From Azoarcus sp. (GTDB taxonomy: Bacteria > Pseudomonadota > Gammaproteobacteria > Burkholderiales > Rhodocyclaceae): a DNA stretch of 64,000 nt. Positions 25,159 to 34,375 of this stretch are shown here, in pieces (the stretch's first letter is position 1; every line of letters starts with the position of its first letter). Under the pieces are notes generated by a model. That model was given only the letters and a program-made list of their open reading frames with translations, ran no database searches and had not been told where the DNA came from. The stretch is taken from positions 62,001 to 126,000 of the forward strand of contig JAUVVG010000003.1 in assembly GCA_030604735.1 (NCBI GenBank). The letters run 5' to 3'. The translations under genes and the position numbers were made by a program.

Positions 25159-25881
25159 TTACTGCCCGGCGTTTCTGCCGGGCACCAGCGAATCCAGCAG
25201 GCCACGCAACCCACCACGCCTCTGCTCTGGCGCGCCAAGCTCGCCCAGACGGGCCAACGCCTCCTGGTGACCTTGCGCCGCCGCGGCCCGCAACCACCGC
25301 TCCGACTCGGAACGGTTTGCCCGAACGCCGCGCCCCGCCTCCTGCATGCGGCTGAGCCGGTACTGCGCTTCGGCGTGCCCTTGCTCCGCGGCCGCCCGAT
25401 ACCAGCGCGCCGATTGGGACGGATCGACGGGTAACCCCCGACCCAGGTCGTACAACCGAGCGAGGCGTACCTGAGCCTCGACCTCACCCCGCTCGGCGGC
25501 TACCAGCAGCTGCTCGGCCGCCCGTCTATACCACTGCTCGGCCTCAACCTGGTCGATCAGCACGCCGCTGCCCCGAAGGTATAGGTCCGCCAGCGTGTAT
25601 TGCGCCCCCACATGCCCCTGCTCGGCCGCCTTGCGATACCAGTCGGCTGCATTCTTCAGATTGCGCCTCACCCCCTGCCCAGTCGAGTACATCCCGGCCA
25701 GTTGGACCTGCGCCCTGGGGTCGCCCTGCTCCGCCGCCTGAATGGTCTGCCGGAGGTCCGCATCACCGGCTGGCTGCGCACTGGCCGCCATGCCCCAGAA
25801 CGCGATCAGAACCATGGCAAACAAGCGGATGGACGCCCACGTCCGGTGCCGAATGATCACTGCGACTCCCAATAGGCCCAT
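25159..25881 (-). CDS. Sel1-repeat exported protein
   Basis: A 240-residue protein with a signal peptide (hydrophobic core LFAMVLIAFWGMAASA, cleavage near AQP) and about five Sel1-like repeats of 36 residues, for example AQVQLAGMYSTGQGVRRNLKNAADWYRKAAEQGH and AQYRLSRMQEAGRGVRANRSESERWLRAAAAQGH-type units; the middle repeat has an inserted AEQLLVAAERGE piece. Sel1 proteins act as protein-binding scaffolds in the periplasm or in signalling. The start at 25881 is chosen because it places the signal peptide near the N-terminus; a longer frame is possible. Partner unknown. Confidence 0.85.
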   Translation of the reverse strand: MGLLGVAVIIRHRTWASIRLFAMVLIAFWGMAASAQPAGDADLRQTIQAAEQGDPRAQVQLAGMYSTGQGVRRNLKNAADWYRKAAEQGHVGAQYTLADLYLRGSGVLIDQVEAEQWYRRAAEQLLVAAERGEVEAQVRLARLYDLGRGLPVDPSQSARWYRAAAEQGHAEAQYRLSRMQEAGRGVRANRSESERWLRAAAAQGHQEALARLGELGAPEQRRGGLRGLLDSLVPGRNAGQ

Positions 25882-26045
25882 ATCCCCGCTATTGTTCACC
25901 GAAAGGCTGGCCGAGTACATGCGCCAAACGGCAGGCAGGATAGGACGGACCCAGCACATCCGAAACCCAACCGGGAGGTCCGTTCTCACAGGCCACGCAG
26001 GCGCTCGGTCACACTGCCTCCTACTCACCGACATCGAGGTCATCC

Positions 26046-26447
26046 ATGCCCACCGGTAGCTGTTTGTGCGGCGGCGTCCGCTACGAGGTCTCGCGCCCGA
26101 TCACCGAGGTCTCGCTGTGTCACTGCAGAATGTGCCAGAAGGCGCAGGGCAGTGCTTTCGCTGCGGTCGCGCCGATTCTACGCGACGATTTCCGTCTGCT
26201 CGCAGGCGAGGACTTGCTGAAGGAGTACGCTTCGAGCCCAGGCAAATTCAGGGTCTTTTGCAGCCAGTGCGGAAGCCCGATCTACAGCTACCGCGAGAGC
26301 CGGCCCGAGCAGCGTCGCTTGCGTGTCGGCACGCTGGACACGTCGATCGCGCCAGCCAAGGTCTATCACGCCTGGGTTTCGGACGAAGCCGGCTGGGAAT
26401 CGGCTGGCGTCGGGGCGCCGCGTTACCCGGCGTTTCCGCCTGCATGA
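26046..26447 (+). CDS. GFA/CENP-V domain zinc protein
   Basis: A 133-residue protein of the glutathione-dependent formaldehyde-activating (GFA) fold. Zinc-binding cysteines are visible: C6 and C8 (GSCLCGGVRYEV), C25, C27 and C30 (SLCHCRMCQKAQGSAF), and a third pair in RVFCSQCGSPIYSY. Despite the name, most family members have no proven formaldehyde activity; Zn-dependent binding of small thiols or electrophiles is the general expectation. GAGG precedes the ATG. It stands alone between a divergent Sel1 gene and a convergent AsmA-like gene. Confidence 0.92.
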   Translation: MPTGSCLCGGVRYEVSRPITEVSLCHCRMCQKAQGSAFAAVAPILRDDFRLLAGEDLLKEYASSPGKFRVFCSQCGSPIYSYRESRPEQRRLRVGTLDTSIAPAKVYHAWVSDEAGWESAGVGAPRYPAFPPA

Positions 26448-26480
26448 ATCGCCGTCCGGGCACTGCGACATGAACGGCGC

Positions 26481-27953
26481 TCAGTCGTCCGCTCCAAGCC
26501 TGAGCACCGCGTCGCGGGTCACGAGTCCCTGCAGTTCGAGCTCGCCGATGCGCAGTGTCCCGCTAACAGGCCAGTCGCGCCAAAAGGCGAGATCCGTCGG
26601 GCCCCGGTCGGCAGAAGGACGGGGGTCACCGGGCGGTCGATAGGCATCGAGATCGATCGCATCGAGGTTCAGTCGGATGTCCAACGGCGGCAGACGGCCC
26701 GCGTCGAACTGCCAGTCACCGTCGAAGCGGGTCTGTTCGAATCCACCCTGTAGCGCTCCCTCGGCGATCACGGTCGAGAAGTCGCCTGGATCGACCTCGA
26801 TCCCTAGCCTGCCCGCGGCAGAGATGCGCAGAGGCTGATCCGGTGTTCCGGGATGAGGCACCCGCGAATGTAGCGTGTCCAGCGTCAGATCCAGCACCAT
26901 CCGCTCTGGCGTGGCGAGCAGCGCGAGCGCGCCTTCACCGTCAAGCCGGACATCCGGTGTCGTGGACACGAGCGAGGCCACGAACGCAGGGAACGACAAT
27001 ACTTTATCGTCCCAATTCAGCTCATCTGCCGCGAGATGGGCCGAAAACGATTGGTCGCTTTCCTCCCAATCGGCCTCTAAGGTCCCCCCCTCGCCTCGCC
27101 ACCGCCCCCCCCGCCCGTTCAGCTGTTGCAATGCGAGCCGCGAAGCGATCTGCGCTCGTGGGTTCGACGCGTCGAGCGAGATGGCAAGTCCTTCAAGCCC
27201 GATGGTGCCGTCTTCCTGCAGGAAAAGGGCGTCGAATGCCCCGTCCAATGAGGCTTCGCCGAGTGCATGGCCTCCTCCCTTGACGCTGATCACGGTATCG
27301 GACAGCGCAATGTGCTCGCCCGGCGAAATGAAGCCTCCCTTGATCGTGACCTGCGCGGCAAGCGCTGCCGGCCGTTCGGCCGACAGCTCGAAGGCGATCT
27401 CGAAACCGCCGGACACACCGGGTGAAAAGGGTCCGGCCGACAGCGCGAATCCACTCAGCGCCAAGGCTCGCTCACCCGTGATCCGCAGTTCGCCCTCATC
27501 GATACGGACGCTATCGATAGGCGGGGATCGCGTGGTCGATGCGTCGGGACCCGGTCTCAACCAGCCGTCGGGACGCCAGTGCCCGGGCTCGTCCGAAGCG
27601 AGCGACAAGCTCAGCCCGGAGAGGGACACCTCGCGCAAGTGCAACCGCCGGGAATACAAGGCCTCCTTGTCGAGCACCACGGTCAGCGCATCGATTCGGA
27701 GTCGGGTCAGACCCGACGCATCGATCAGCGACAGCGCGTTCAGCGTCAGCGTCGGCTCGGGATGCATTCGCCATGAAATCGGCGCATCGAGACGCGGCGT
27801 CAGCATCGAGGCCGCCGACAAGCGCGCGAGCACCTGATCGCGGAGAAGACGTTCGCCGTAAAGATGGGTCAGTACGGCGAGAACCGCCAGGGCAAGCGCC
27901 AGGCCGATCAAGACCCGCCAGGCCAGCCGCCGCGCCTTGCCGCCCGCTGCCAC
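26481..27953 (-). CDS. AsmA-like envelope protein
   Basis: A 490-residue protein with one N-terminal membrane segment (about 11-28) and a long beta-rich periplasmic part. The opening after the anchor, SMLTPRLDAPISWRMHPEPTLTLNALSLIDASGLTRLRIDALTVVLDKEALY, matches the N-terminal AsmA/TamB-like pattern. Such proteins are bridge-like lipid carriers or biogenesis factors for the outer membrane. It is shorter than AsmA (about 617 residues). GTG start with AAGGACGAGG upstream. It begins 20 nt after the metallo-beta-lactamase-fold hydrolase gene on the same strand. Confidence 0.78.
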   Translation of the reverse strand: MAAGGKARRLAWRVLIGLALALAVLAVLTHLYGERLLRDQVLARLSAASMLTPRLDAPISWRMHPEPTLTLNALSLIDASGLTRLRIDALTVVLDKEALYSRRLHLREVSLSGLSLSLASDEPGHWRPDGWLRPGPDASTTRSPPIDSVRIDEGELRITGERALALSGFALSAGPFSPGVSGGFEIAFELSAERPAALAAQVTIKGGFISPGEHIALSDTVISVKGGGHALGEASLDGAFDALFLQEDGTIGLEGLAISLDASNPRAQIASRLALQQLNGRGGRWRGEGGTLEADWEESDQSFSAHLAADELNWDDKVLSFPAFVASLVSTTPDVRLDGEGALALLATPERMVLDLTLDTLHSRVPHPGTPDQPLRISAAGRLGIEVDPGDFSTVIAEGALQGGFEQTRFDGDWQFDAGRLPPLDIRLNLDAIDLDAYRPPGDPRPSADRGPTDLAFWRDWPVSGTLRIGELELQGLVTRDAVLRLGADD

Positions 27954-27973
27954 GGCCTCGTCCTTGGACGCGT

Positions 27974-28618
27974 TCAGCCGCGGCGATCGGCAACGAAGGG
28001 ATTGGTTGCCCGCTCACGGCCGAAAGTGGAAGTCGGACCGTGCCCCGGCACGAAGGTGACGTCGTCCCCGAGCGGAAACAGCTTGTCGCGGATCGAGCCG
28101 ATCAGCGTAGCGTGGTCCCCGCGCGGGAAATCGGTACGGCCGATCGACCCGGCGAACAGCACGTCGCCGACCAGCGCGAGCCTGGCCTCGGGATGGAAGA
28201 ACACGACATGGCCCGGGGTATGGCCGGGGGTGTGGATGACCTGAAAAGTCTGTTCGCCGACGGGCACGGTGTCGCCGTCATCGAGCCACCGATCCGGGGT
28301 GAAGGTCTCGACCTCCGGAAAACCGAACATCCGGCTCTGATCCGGCATGCCCTCGATCCAGAAGCTGTCCTCGAGTTGCGGCCCCTCGATCGGCACGCCC
28401 AGCGCGCGCGCCAGTTTGGCCGTGCCGCCTGCGTGGTCGATATGGCCATGGGTGATCAGGATCTTCTCGACCGTCACGCCGAGTTGCTCGACTGCCGCCA
28501 GGATCCGCTCCAGGTCGCCCCCGGGGTCGACCACCGCGGCCTTCATCGTCTGCTTGCACCACAAGACGCTGCAGTTCTGCTGGAAAGGCGTGACGGGGAC
28601 GATGCGACAATCGATCAT
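27974..28618 (-). CDS. Metallo-beta-lactamase-fold hydrolase (YcbL/glyoxalase II-like)
   Basis: A 214-residue single-domain hydrolase. The metal-binding motif [10 protein letters not shown] gives H57, H59, D61 and H62; further ligands are in [30 protein letters not shown] and [11 protein letters not shown]. The sequence follows the YcbL (type I glyoxalase II-like) pattern, lacking the C-terminal substrate domain of GloB. Thioester hydrolysis of S-lactoylglutathione or similar is the likely reaction. The following gene on the strand is AsmA-like with no obvious connection. Confidence 0.93.
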   Translation of the reverse strand: MIDCRIVPVTPFQQNCSVLWCKQTMKAAVVDPGGDLERILAAVEQLGVTVEKILITHGHIDHAGGTAKLARALGVPIEGPQLEDSFWIEGMPDQSRMFGFPEVETFTPDRWLDDGDTVPVGEQTFQVIHTPGHTPGHVVFFHPEARLALVGDVLFAGSIGRTDFPRGDHATLIGSIRDKLFPLGDDVTFVPGHGPTSTFGRERATNPFVADRRG

Positions 28619-28892
28619 GATGGGAAAGCCATTAAGACAGGATAAGGCCGCAGTTTACCCGTTTGAACCCGCCAGGCCGACACTGGACGTGAAAAGTGCA
28701 CACCCCCGGACGATATCGCTTTCGGCTCCACCCCCGAGCAGTAAGAGCGAAACAAGCTGCGGGCAAAGCTCGAGAAACGTATCGACGACACCAAGAAAAC
28801 CCACGCTGCCAAACCCCAGGCGGGCGTTCACCGGCCACCTGACAACATCGCGACATGATCGACGCAGGACGGCTGCGTCGCTGTCGCATGCA
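28619..28892. other. Noncoding gap, possibly a decayed mobile-element edge
   Basis: 274 nt between the hydrolase gene start and the permease gene end. No intact ORF. One plus-strand frame after an early stop reads a lysine/arginine-rich peptide (LEKRIDDTKKTH) without a start codon, and the minus strand contains GTGCACTTTTCACG, reminiscent of transposase-flanking DNA. No terminal inverted repeats or target duplication were found, so this is left unassigned. Confidence 0.25.
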
Positions 28893-30836
28893 TCAGCGAG
28901 AGGTGCTCGACAGCTTCATCGCCCGCGATGTCCGGTCTATCAGTACGGTCAGCGCGATGATCACGATCAGGTAGGTGCCAGCCCGCTCGAAGCGGAACCA
29001 CTCGAAGTTGAAGCTGAACTGGAAGCCGAGCCCGCCGACACCGATCAGCCCGAGCACCACCGCGGCGCGCACATTGCTTTCGAACTGGAAGAAGCTGTAG
29101 GTCATCCACTCGCGCCATACCAGCGGCACCGCGACTACACCGAACACGAGCGAGCGCGACGCGCCGCACACCGGCTCGAAGCGTCGCAACGCGAGATTAT
29201 CCACGCTCTCGCCGAACACCCGGGTCAGCACCCCCAAGGTATGGAGCGCGATCGCGATCGTGCCGGCGACCAGCCCGGGGCCGAAGAAGGCGATGAACAG
29301 GAAGGCCCACATCACCTCGGGCACCCCGCGCGACACCATCGCAGTCGCCCTCGCCGCGGCCAGTTGCAGACCGCGCAAGGCCACGACCCAACGTGAAGGG
29401 CTTTCCCCACTGAAGCGCTGCGCATGGCGCTGAAAAGTCGCCGAATGCGGATAGGTCAGAAGGATCGCCCCGGCCACGCCAAGCACGGTTCCGACCACCG
29501 CGATTGCAAGCGGCACCGCGGCCGACTCGATCGCGCGCCACACGAACCATTTGCGCAACTCCGCCTGCCATGCCTGCCAGGCCTCGACCCGCCACACCGA
29601 CAGCGGCCCATGTTCGGCGAACAGCGCGACCGCCGTCCCGTTCGCCTGGCGCGCCGCGACACTCGCGGCATCCCCGACACCGATCGCCGCCAGGTCCAGC
29701 TCGGGTGACAGCAAACGTTCGAAGAAGCGCAGATTGCTCCAGGCCTCGCCAGTCAGTAAGGCCGTTGCCGGCGCGAGGTGGTTGCGGGGCACGCCATCCT
29801 GCCCCGCCTGATTGCCCCAACCCATGAACCAGATGGACCAGCCCAAGACCCCCACGACAAACAGCGCGGCGAACCACGGCCGGCAAGGCGGACGCACTCG
29901 CGCCGCGACCTCACCCGAAACCGCCGCAGGCGCGGCGGCCGCCCGGTTCGGATCGCCCCGCAGCTGGCGCCGGATCAGGTTGCTGGCCAGGTCTGCAGTC
30001 AAGGTCAGCAGTAGCGTGAACAGGATCAGGGTGCTGACCTTGTCCCAGGCGCCGAAGCGGATCTGATACCAGATCTCGGACCCGAGCCCACCCCCTCCGA
30101 CCGCGCCGATCACCGCCGCATTGCGGATCGCGCATTCGGCCCGCATCAGCGTGAAGGACAGTACATTGCGCGAGGCCAGTGGCCGGATGCCGTAAAGAAA
30201 GGTCGCGATCCGCCCACCCCCTTGGCTGCGCACTTGCGCAAAACGCGCGTCATCGACGCTGTCCCACAGTTCGCTGTAGACCTTGGCCAGGATGCCGGTG
30301 ATGTTCAGCGCCAGCGCGAGTGCGCCAGTGAGCGGCCCGAGGCCGATCATCGCGACCAGAATGATCGCCCACACGAAATCGGGCACCGCGCGCAGGACGT
30401 CCTGAATCAGCCGACAGATCGCGCACAGTGCCGCCGCCGGCGAGCGCAGCGGAAAATGCCGCCAGCCAGGCCAGCGCAAGGCCGGGCGCTCCTCGCCGAC
30501 GCAGACCTTGCGGCTCGCCCCCATCGCCAGCGGCCAGGCCAGCATCACCGCGAGCACGGTGCCGAGCACCGCAGCCGACAAGGTCTGCAGCGTCAGGTCC
30601 CAGGCATGGACGATGAAGGACCAGGACAGGTCGGGCGACCCGAACGCGACCAGCCATGCCGCCATCCGTTCGGCCGCCCACGCCCGCAGCGCCGGATCGG
30701 TCAGGGCGGCGAAGTCCCACTCGGCGGCATGAAAAGCCGCCGCCAGCGCGAGCAAGGTGGCGACGATCGCAACAAAGTGCCCAAGCGGTCGCTTGGGGTG
30801 GAACGCGAACGAGGGCGCAATCGCGATCGCGCTCAT
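28893..30836 (-). CDS. PhnE-type ABC permease, two permease domains fused
   Basis: A 647-residue inner-membrane protein containing two BPD permease domains in tandem, about 55-285 and about 400-645. Each has the PhnE-like EAA region: VYSELWDSVDDARFAQVRSQG in the first and VFGESVDNLALRRFEPVCG in the second. Canonical PhnE is a single 250-280-residue domain that dimerises, so here both halves of the channel are one polypeptide, separated by an extra loop (about 315-400) likely to face the periplasm. The start at 30836 has AGGGAG 9 nt upstream. Encoded after the ATPase and binding-protein genes. Confidence 0.92.
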   Translation of the reverse strand: MSAIAIAPSFAFHPKRPLGHFVAIVATLLALAAAFHAAEWDFAALTDPALRAWAAERMAAWLVAFGSPDLSWSFIVHAWDLTLQTLSAAVLGTVLAVMLAWPLAMGASRKVCVGEERPALRWPGWRHFPLRSPAAALCAICRLIQDVLRAVPDFVWAIILVAMIGLGPLTGALALALNITGILAKVYSELWDSVDDARFAQVRSQGGGRIATFLYGIRPLASRNVLSFTLMRAECAIRNAAVIGAVGGGGLGSEIWYQIRFGAWDKVSTLILFTLLLTLTADLASNLIRRQLRGDPNRAAAAPAAVSGEVAARVRPPCRPWFAALFVVGVLGWSIWFMGWGNQAGQDGVPRNHLAPATALLTGEAWSNLRFFERLLSPELDLAAIGVGDAASVAARQANGTAVALFAEHGPLSVWRVEAWQAWQAELRKWFVWRAIESAAVPLAIAVVGTVLGVAGAILLTYPHSATFQRHAQRFSGESPSRWVVALRGLQLAAARATAMVSRGVPEVMWAFLFIAFFGPGLVAGTIAIALHTLGVLTRVFGESVDNLALRRFEPVCGASRSLVFGVVAVPLVWREWMTYSFFQFESNVRAAVVLGLIGVGGLGFQFSFNFEWFRFERAGTYLIVIIALTVLIDRTSRAMKLSSTSR

Positions 30837-30971
30837 CGACTCATGCTCCCTCGACACGCGTGGACGTGCCTCGAACGCACAGACGGCGCAAGCGCGTCGG
30901 CCCGATGCGCTGCGGGATCCCTCCAGGAGCCGACTTGATCGCCTGCGGGTTGGCCAAGCACAAGCCGGTTT

Positions 30972-31775
30972 TCATGCCGGCAACACCATCTCGTCGAGAT
31001 GAAGCGCGCGATACTCGGCGCCATACAACTCGCGCAGCAGCGACTGGCTGAGCTGGGCCGGTTCCCCCTGCCAGAACAAGGCCCCGTCGCGCAGCGCCAC
31101 GACCCGGTCGAAATGGCCTTGCAGCAAGTCCAGCGTGTGCAGGTTCACGACCAGCGTGACCCGCTCCTGCTCGGCCAATCCGCACAACAGCCCTATGATC
31201 TCGCGCCCGAGGCGCAAGTCCAGCGCACTGACCGGCTCGTCGGCCAGCACCAGCCTGGGCGCCTGCACGATCAGCCGCGCCACCGCGACCCGTTGCTGCT
31301 GGCCCCCGGAGAGCTCATCCGGCAACGACCACAACTTGTCGGCCAGCTCCACCCGGGCCAGCGCATCACGCGCCAGACCGATCTGCTGCGGCCACAACAG
31401 CGACAGCAGGGCCCGCGCCAGGGACCAATGGCCGAGCCGCCCCATCAGCACGTTGTGCACCACCCGCAACGACGGAATCAGATTGTCCTGCTGATGCAGG
31501 AAGCCGACCTCGCGGCGCAGACGCGCCAGCGCACGCCCACGCAGACGAGTGGTGTCCTGCCCCAACGTGCGCACTTCGCCGGCGACCGGCTTGACCAGCC
31601 CGGCGATCAAGCGGAACAAGGTGGTCTTGCCGGCGCCGGAGGGGCCGATCACCGCGACCCGTTCGCCCGGCACGATCGACAGATCGATCCGGTCCAGGAC
31701 CCGCCGCCGCTCGCGACCGTCACCGTACTCGACCGATGCGCCGGCGATCCGCACCGGAGCATCCGGTTCGCCCAT
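30972..31775 (-). CDS. PhnC-type ABC ATPase
   Basis: A 267-residue ATP-binding subunit. Walker A GPSGAGKTT at 44-52, Q-loop in EVGFLHQQDNLIPSLRVVHNVLMGRLG (the LxVxxNVLMGRLG segment is typical of PhnC), signature LSGGQQQRVAVARLI, Walker B LVLADEP, and H-loop in NLHTLDLL. It powers the fused permease encoded downstream. The start at 31775 lies 4 nt after the binding-protein stop, so it is translated from the same message. Confidence 0.94.
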   Translation of the reverse strand: MGEPDAPVRIAGASVEYGDGRERRRVLDRIDLSIVPGERVAVIGPSGAGKTTLFRLIAGLVKPVAGEVRTLGQDTTRLRGRALARLRREVGFLHQQDNLIPSLRVVHNVLMGRLGHWSLARALLSLLWPQQIGLARDALARVELADKLWSLPDELSGGQQQRVAVARLIVQAPRLVLADEPVSALDLRLGREIIGLLCGLAEQERVTLVVNLHTLDLLQGHFDRVVALRDGALFWQGEPAQLSQSLLRELYGAEYRALHLDEMVLPA

Positions 31776-31779
31776 GGGG

Positions 31780-32706
31780 TCAGCCGCCGATGTCGATGCC
31801 CGACTCGAGCAGCTCGACATAGCCCATCCACTCGGCGATGTCGGCGTCGATGAATTGACCCGCCTTCAGGTAGCCGAGAATCCGCTTGCCCTCTTCGGTG
31901 CCGTCGTCGATCCCGAGCAAGGCCGCCTTCAGTGCGGCCAGCAGATCCGGTCCGAGGTCGGCGCGCGCGGTCAGTGCATAATTGGTGAAGGGCGGCGTGG
32001 TGTAGATGATGGGCGCGCGCGCCTTCAACTCGTCGCTCGCCTTGTCCCAGGACGCATAGTTGAGCGCGCCGACCTGATGGGTGCCATCGGCGACCATCTG
32101 CATCACCACATCATGGCTGCCTGAATAGGCTACCGTGCGGAACACCGATTCCGGCCCTGCACCGGTCTCGTCCTGGAAGAACTTGCGCGGCATCATGTGG
32201 CCCGAGGTGCTGCTCTTGCTGCCGAAGGTGAAGCTCCAGCCCTTGCCCTCGGCCGAGCCGGCCAGCTCGGCCAGACTATCGACTTGGGTGAGCCCAGTCG
32301 CCGGATTGGCGATGAAGTAGCTGACGAAGCCCTTGTCGATGTCACGACAGCCGAGCACCACGAGTTGCTCGCCCATCATCATACGCGCCTGCGCGGTGGT
32401 CACCGCGCCGAGCCAGGCGATGTGGGCCCGGCCGGTCGCGAGCGCGGTCACGCTCGCAGCATAGTTCTCGACATGCATGTACTCGACCGGAATGCCGACC
32501 GCGTCGCCCAGATGGCGCGCCAGTGCGCCGAAATTCTCGCGCATCCGGTCGGCATCGCCGTCGTCCGGGATCGCAGTGATGATCAGTTTGGCCGGCCGCG
32601 GCTGCGCCTGCGCGTGCGGTGTAGCCAGGATGAACGATGCAGTCGCCGCGAGCACGGCGAAAGACATGAGAAAGCCTCTGCGCGCGGCAGACTTGAGCAA
32701 GGACAT
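31780..32706 (-). CDS. PhnD-like oxyanion-binding protein (phosphonate/selenate type)
   Basis: A 308-residue periplasmic binding protein: signal peptide ending near HAQAQP, then LIITAIPDDGDADRMRENF. The segment FTFGSKSSTSGHMMP and the VGALNYASWDK motif are characteristic. From memory, this AIPD start and GSKxSTSGxxMP pattern fit the branch annotated as putative selenate ABC transporter binding protein better than the organophosphonate PhnD itself. GGGAG precedes the start. First of a three-gene operon (binding protein, ATPase, fused permease). The true ligand is unknown; phosphonate, phosphite and selenate are all possible. Confidence 0.85.
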   Translation of the reverse strand: MSLLKSAARRGFLMSFAVLAATASFILATPHAQAQPRPAKLIITAIPDDGDADRMRENFGALARHLGDAVGIPVEYMHVENYAASVTALATGRAHIAWLGAVTTAQARMMMGEQLVVLGCRDIDKGFVSYFIANPATGLTQVDSLAELAGSAEGKGWSFTFGSKSSTSGHMMPRKFFQDETGAGPESVFRTVAYSGSHDVVMQMVADGTHQVGALNYASWDKASDELKARAPIIYTTPPFTNYALTARADLGPDLLAALKAALLGIDDGTEEGKRILGYLKAGQFIDADIAEWMGYVELLESGIDIGG

Positions 32707-32964
32707 GGCGACTCCCGATTGTCGGAAACGATGCGAACAAGAGCTCGCCCGCTTCACAGCCACCCCGGAGCGGGATGCACCGGGGCTTAAAAACAGCCTT
32801 TCGACTGCGACTCTTCAGTGCGGTACACAGACCGCGATAACACGACTACACACTACGAACGGCAGACTGCACAAACCATGATCCGCCGGTGCCGCCAAGG
32901 CGACACCGGCGCCCGGCACCCTGTCCCGCCGCGGAGACCGGGCTGGGCGACCGAACCCGCGATC

Positions 32965-34260
32965 TCACAGGAACAGATAACTGCAGATCGCCACTGCGGC
33001 GATCACCGCGACCACGTCGGCGGTCAACGCGGCCGCCAGTGTATGACGAATCCGGCGGATCTGCACCGCGCCGAAATACACCGCGAGCACGTAGAAGGTG
33101 GTTTCGGTCGAGCCCTGCAGCGTGGTGACCAGATAGCCCACATAGCTGTCCGGGCCGATCGCCGGGTCGTTGATGATCGAGGCCATCACGCCGTAGGCGC
33201 CGGAGCCGGACAAGGGACGCAGCAAGGCCATGGGCAGCGCCTCGGCCGGCAGGCCGACCTTGCTGGTGAGGCCCCCGAGCACGCTGACCATCACGTCCAT
33301 CGCCCCGCTGGCGCGGAACATGCCCACCGCGACCAGGATCGCGACCAGATACGGGATGATGCGCAGCGCAACCTGGAAGCCATCCTTCGCGCCCTCGACG
33401 AAGACCTCGTAGATGCGCACCCCGCGCGCGGCCCCGAACAGCAGGAAGCCGATCATCAGGCCGGGAATGATCCACGGCGAGATCACCCGCCCCCACAAAA
33501 TGGTGGCCGGAATCAGCGCGACGACGCCCCCCAGCGCCAGGATCGACACCCATAGAGGATAGGCGCCCGGATCTTCAGGCAAGGCCTCGCGCGCCGGATC
33601 GTCGGCCACCCAGGGGCGCTCCATCGCAGCGGCCGCGGGATCGGGCGGCCCGATCGCCGAGAAGCGCTTGTACACCATCGCCGCGGTGATCGCCGCGATG
33701 GTCGCGCACACGGTCGCGAACAGCGTGGTCGGCAGGATGGCGGCCGGATCGGCCGAGCCGGCCGCCGCGCGGATCGCGATCACGCCGGTCGGCAGCAGGG
33801 TGATGCTCGAGGTGTTGATCGCGAGGAACAAGGCCATCGAGTTGGTCGCGGTGCCGGGCCGGGTATTGAGTTTGTCGAGCTCCTGCATCGCGCGGATGCC
33901 AAAGGGTGTCGCCGCATTGCCCAGCCCGAGGGCGTTGGCCGAGAGGTTCAGGATCATCGCGCCCATCGCTGGATGGTTGGGCGGAATCTCGGGAAAGAGC
34001 CGGGTCATCAGCGGCCGGATCAGGCGCGCGATGATCACCAGCAGCCCGCCCGCCTCGGCCACCTTCATCAACCCGAGGAACAGCGTCATCACCCCGACCA
34101 GCCCGAGCGCGAGCTCGACCGCCCCGCTGGCCGACGAGATCATTCCGGCCGACAAGGCCTCCATCGGCGTCTGCACGCCTTCGGCCGGCACATGGCCGAT
34201 CTCGCGCCAGGCGGCAGCGAAGAATGCGATCAGGACGATGCCGAGAAAGATCGAGTTCAT
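32965..34260 (-). CDS. Nucleoside-recognition (SpmA/SpmB-like) membrane protein
   Basis: A 431-residue polytopic membrane protein made of two Gate domains, corresponding to Bacillus spore-maturation proteins SpmA (about 1-190) and SpmB (about 245-431) joined in one chain. ILNLSANALGLGNAATPFGIRAMQELDKLN in the first half and LRPLSGSGAYGVMASIINDPAIGPDSYVGYLVTTLQGSTETTFYVLAVYFGAV in the second are the hallmarks. In non-sporulating proteobacteria the role is unknown; transport of a small molecule is assumed. The 258-nt gap back to the oxyanion operon shows no gene. Confidence 0.9.
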   Translation of the reverse strand: MNSIFLGIVLIAFFAAAWREIGHVPAEGVQTPMEALSAGMISSASGAVELALGLVGVMTLFLGLMKVAEAGGLLVIIARLIRPLMTRLFPEIPPNHPAMGAMILNLSANALGLGNAATPFGIRAMQELDKLNTRPGTATNSMALFLAINTSSITLLPTGVIAIRAAAGSADPAAILPTTLFATVCATIAAITAAMVYKRFSAIGPPDPAAAAMERPWVADDPAREALPEDPGAYPLWVSILALGGVVALIPATILWGRVISPWIIPGLMIGFLLFGAARGVRIYEVFVEGAKDGFQVALRIIPYLVAILVAVGMFRASGAMDVMVSVLGGLTSKVGLPAEALPMALLRPLSGSGAYGVMASIINDPAIGPDSYVGYLVTTLQGSTETTFYVLAVYFGAVQIRRIRHTLAAALTADVVAVIAAVAICSYLFL

Positions 34261-34375
34261 GGGCCAGGGAAAAGACGGCTTCGGCATTGCGCCGCAGCAC
34301 GGATGTCCGAAAGGGCGCTATTGTGGCATAGGCCCCGCGCCTGCAGCGGCCTGACGCTGGTACCCGAGAGCGAAA

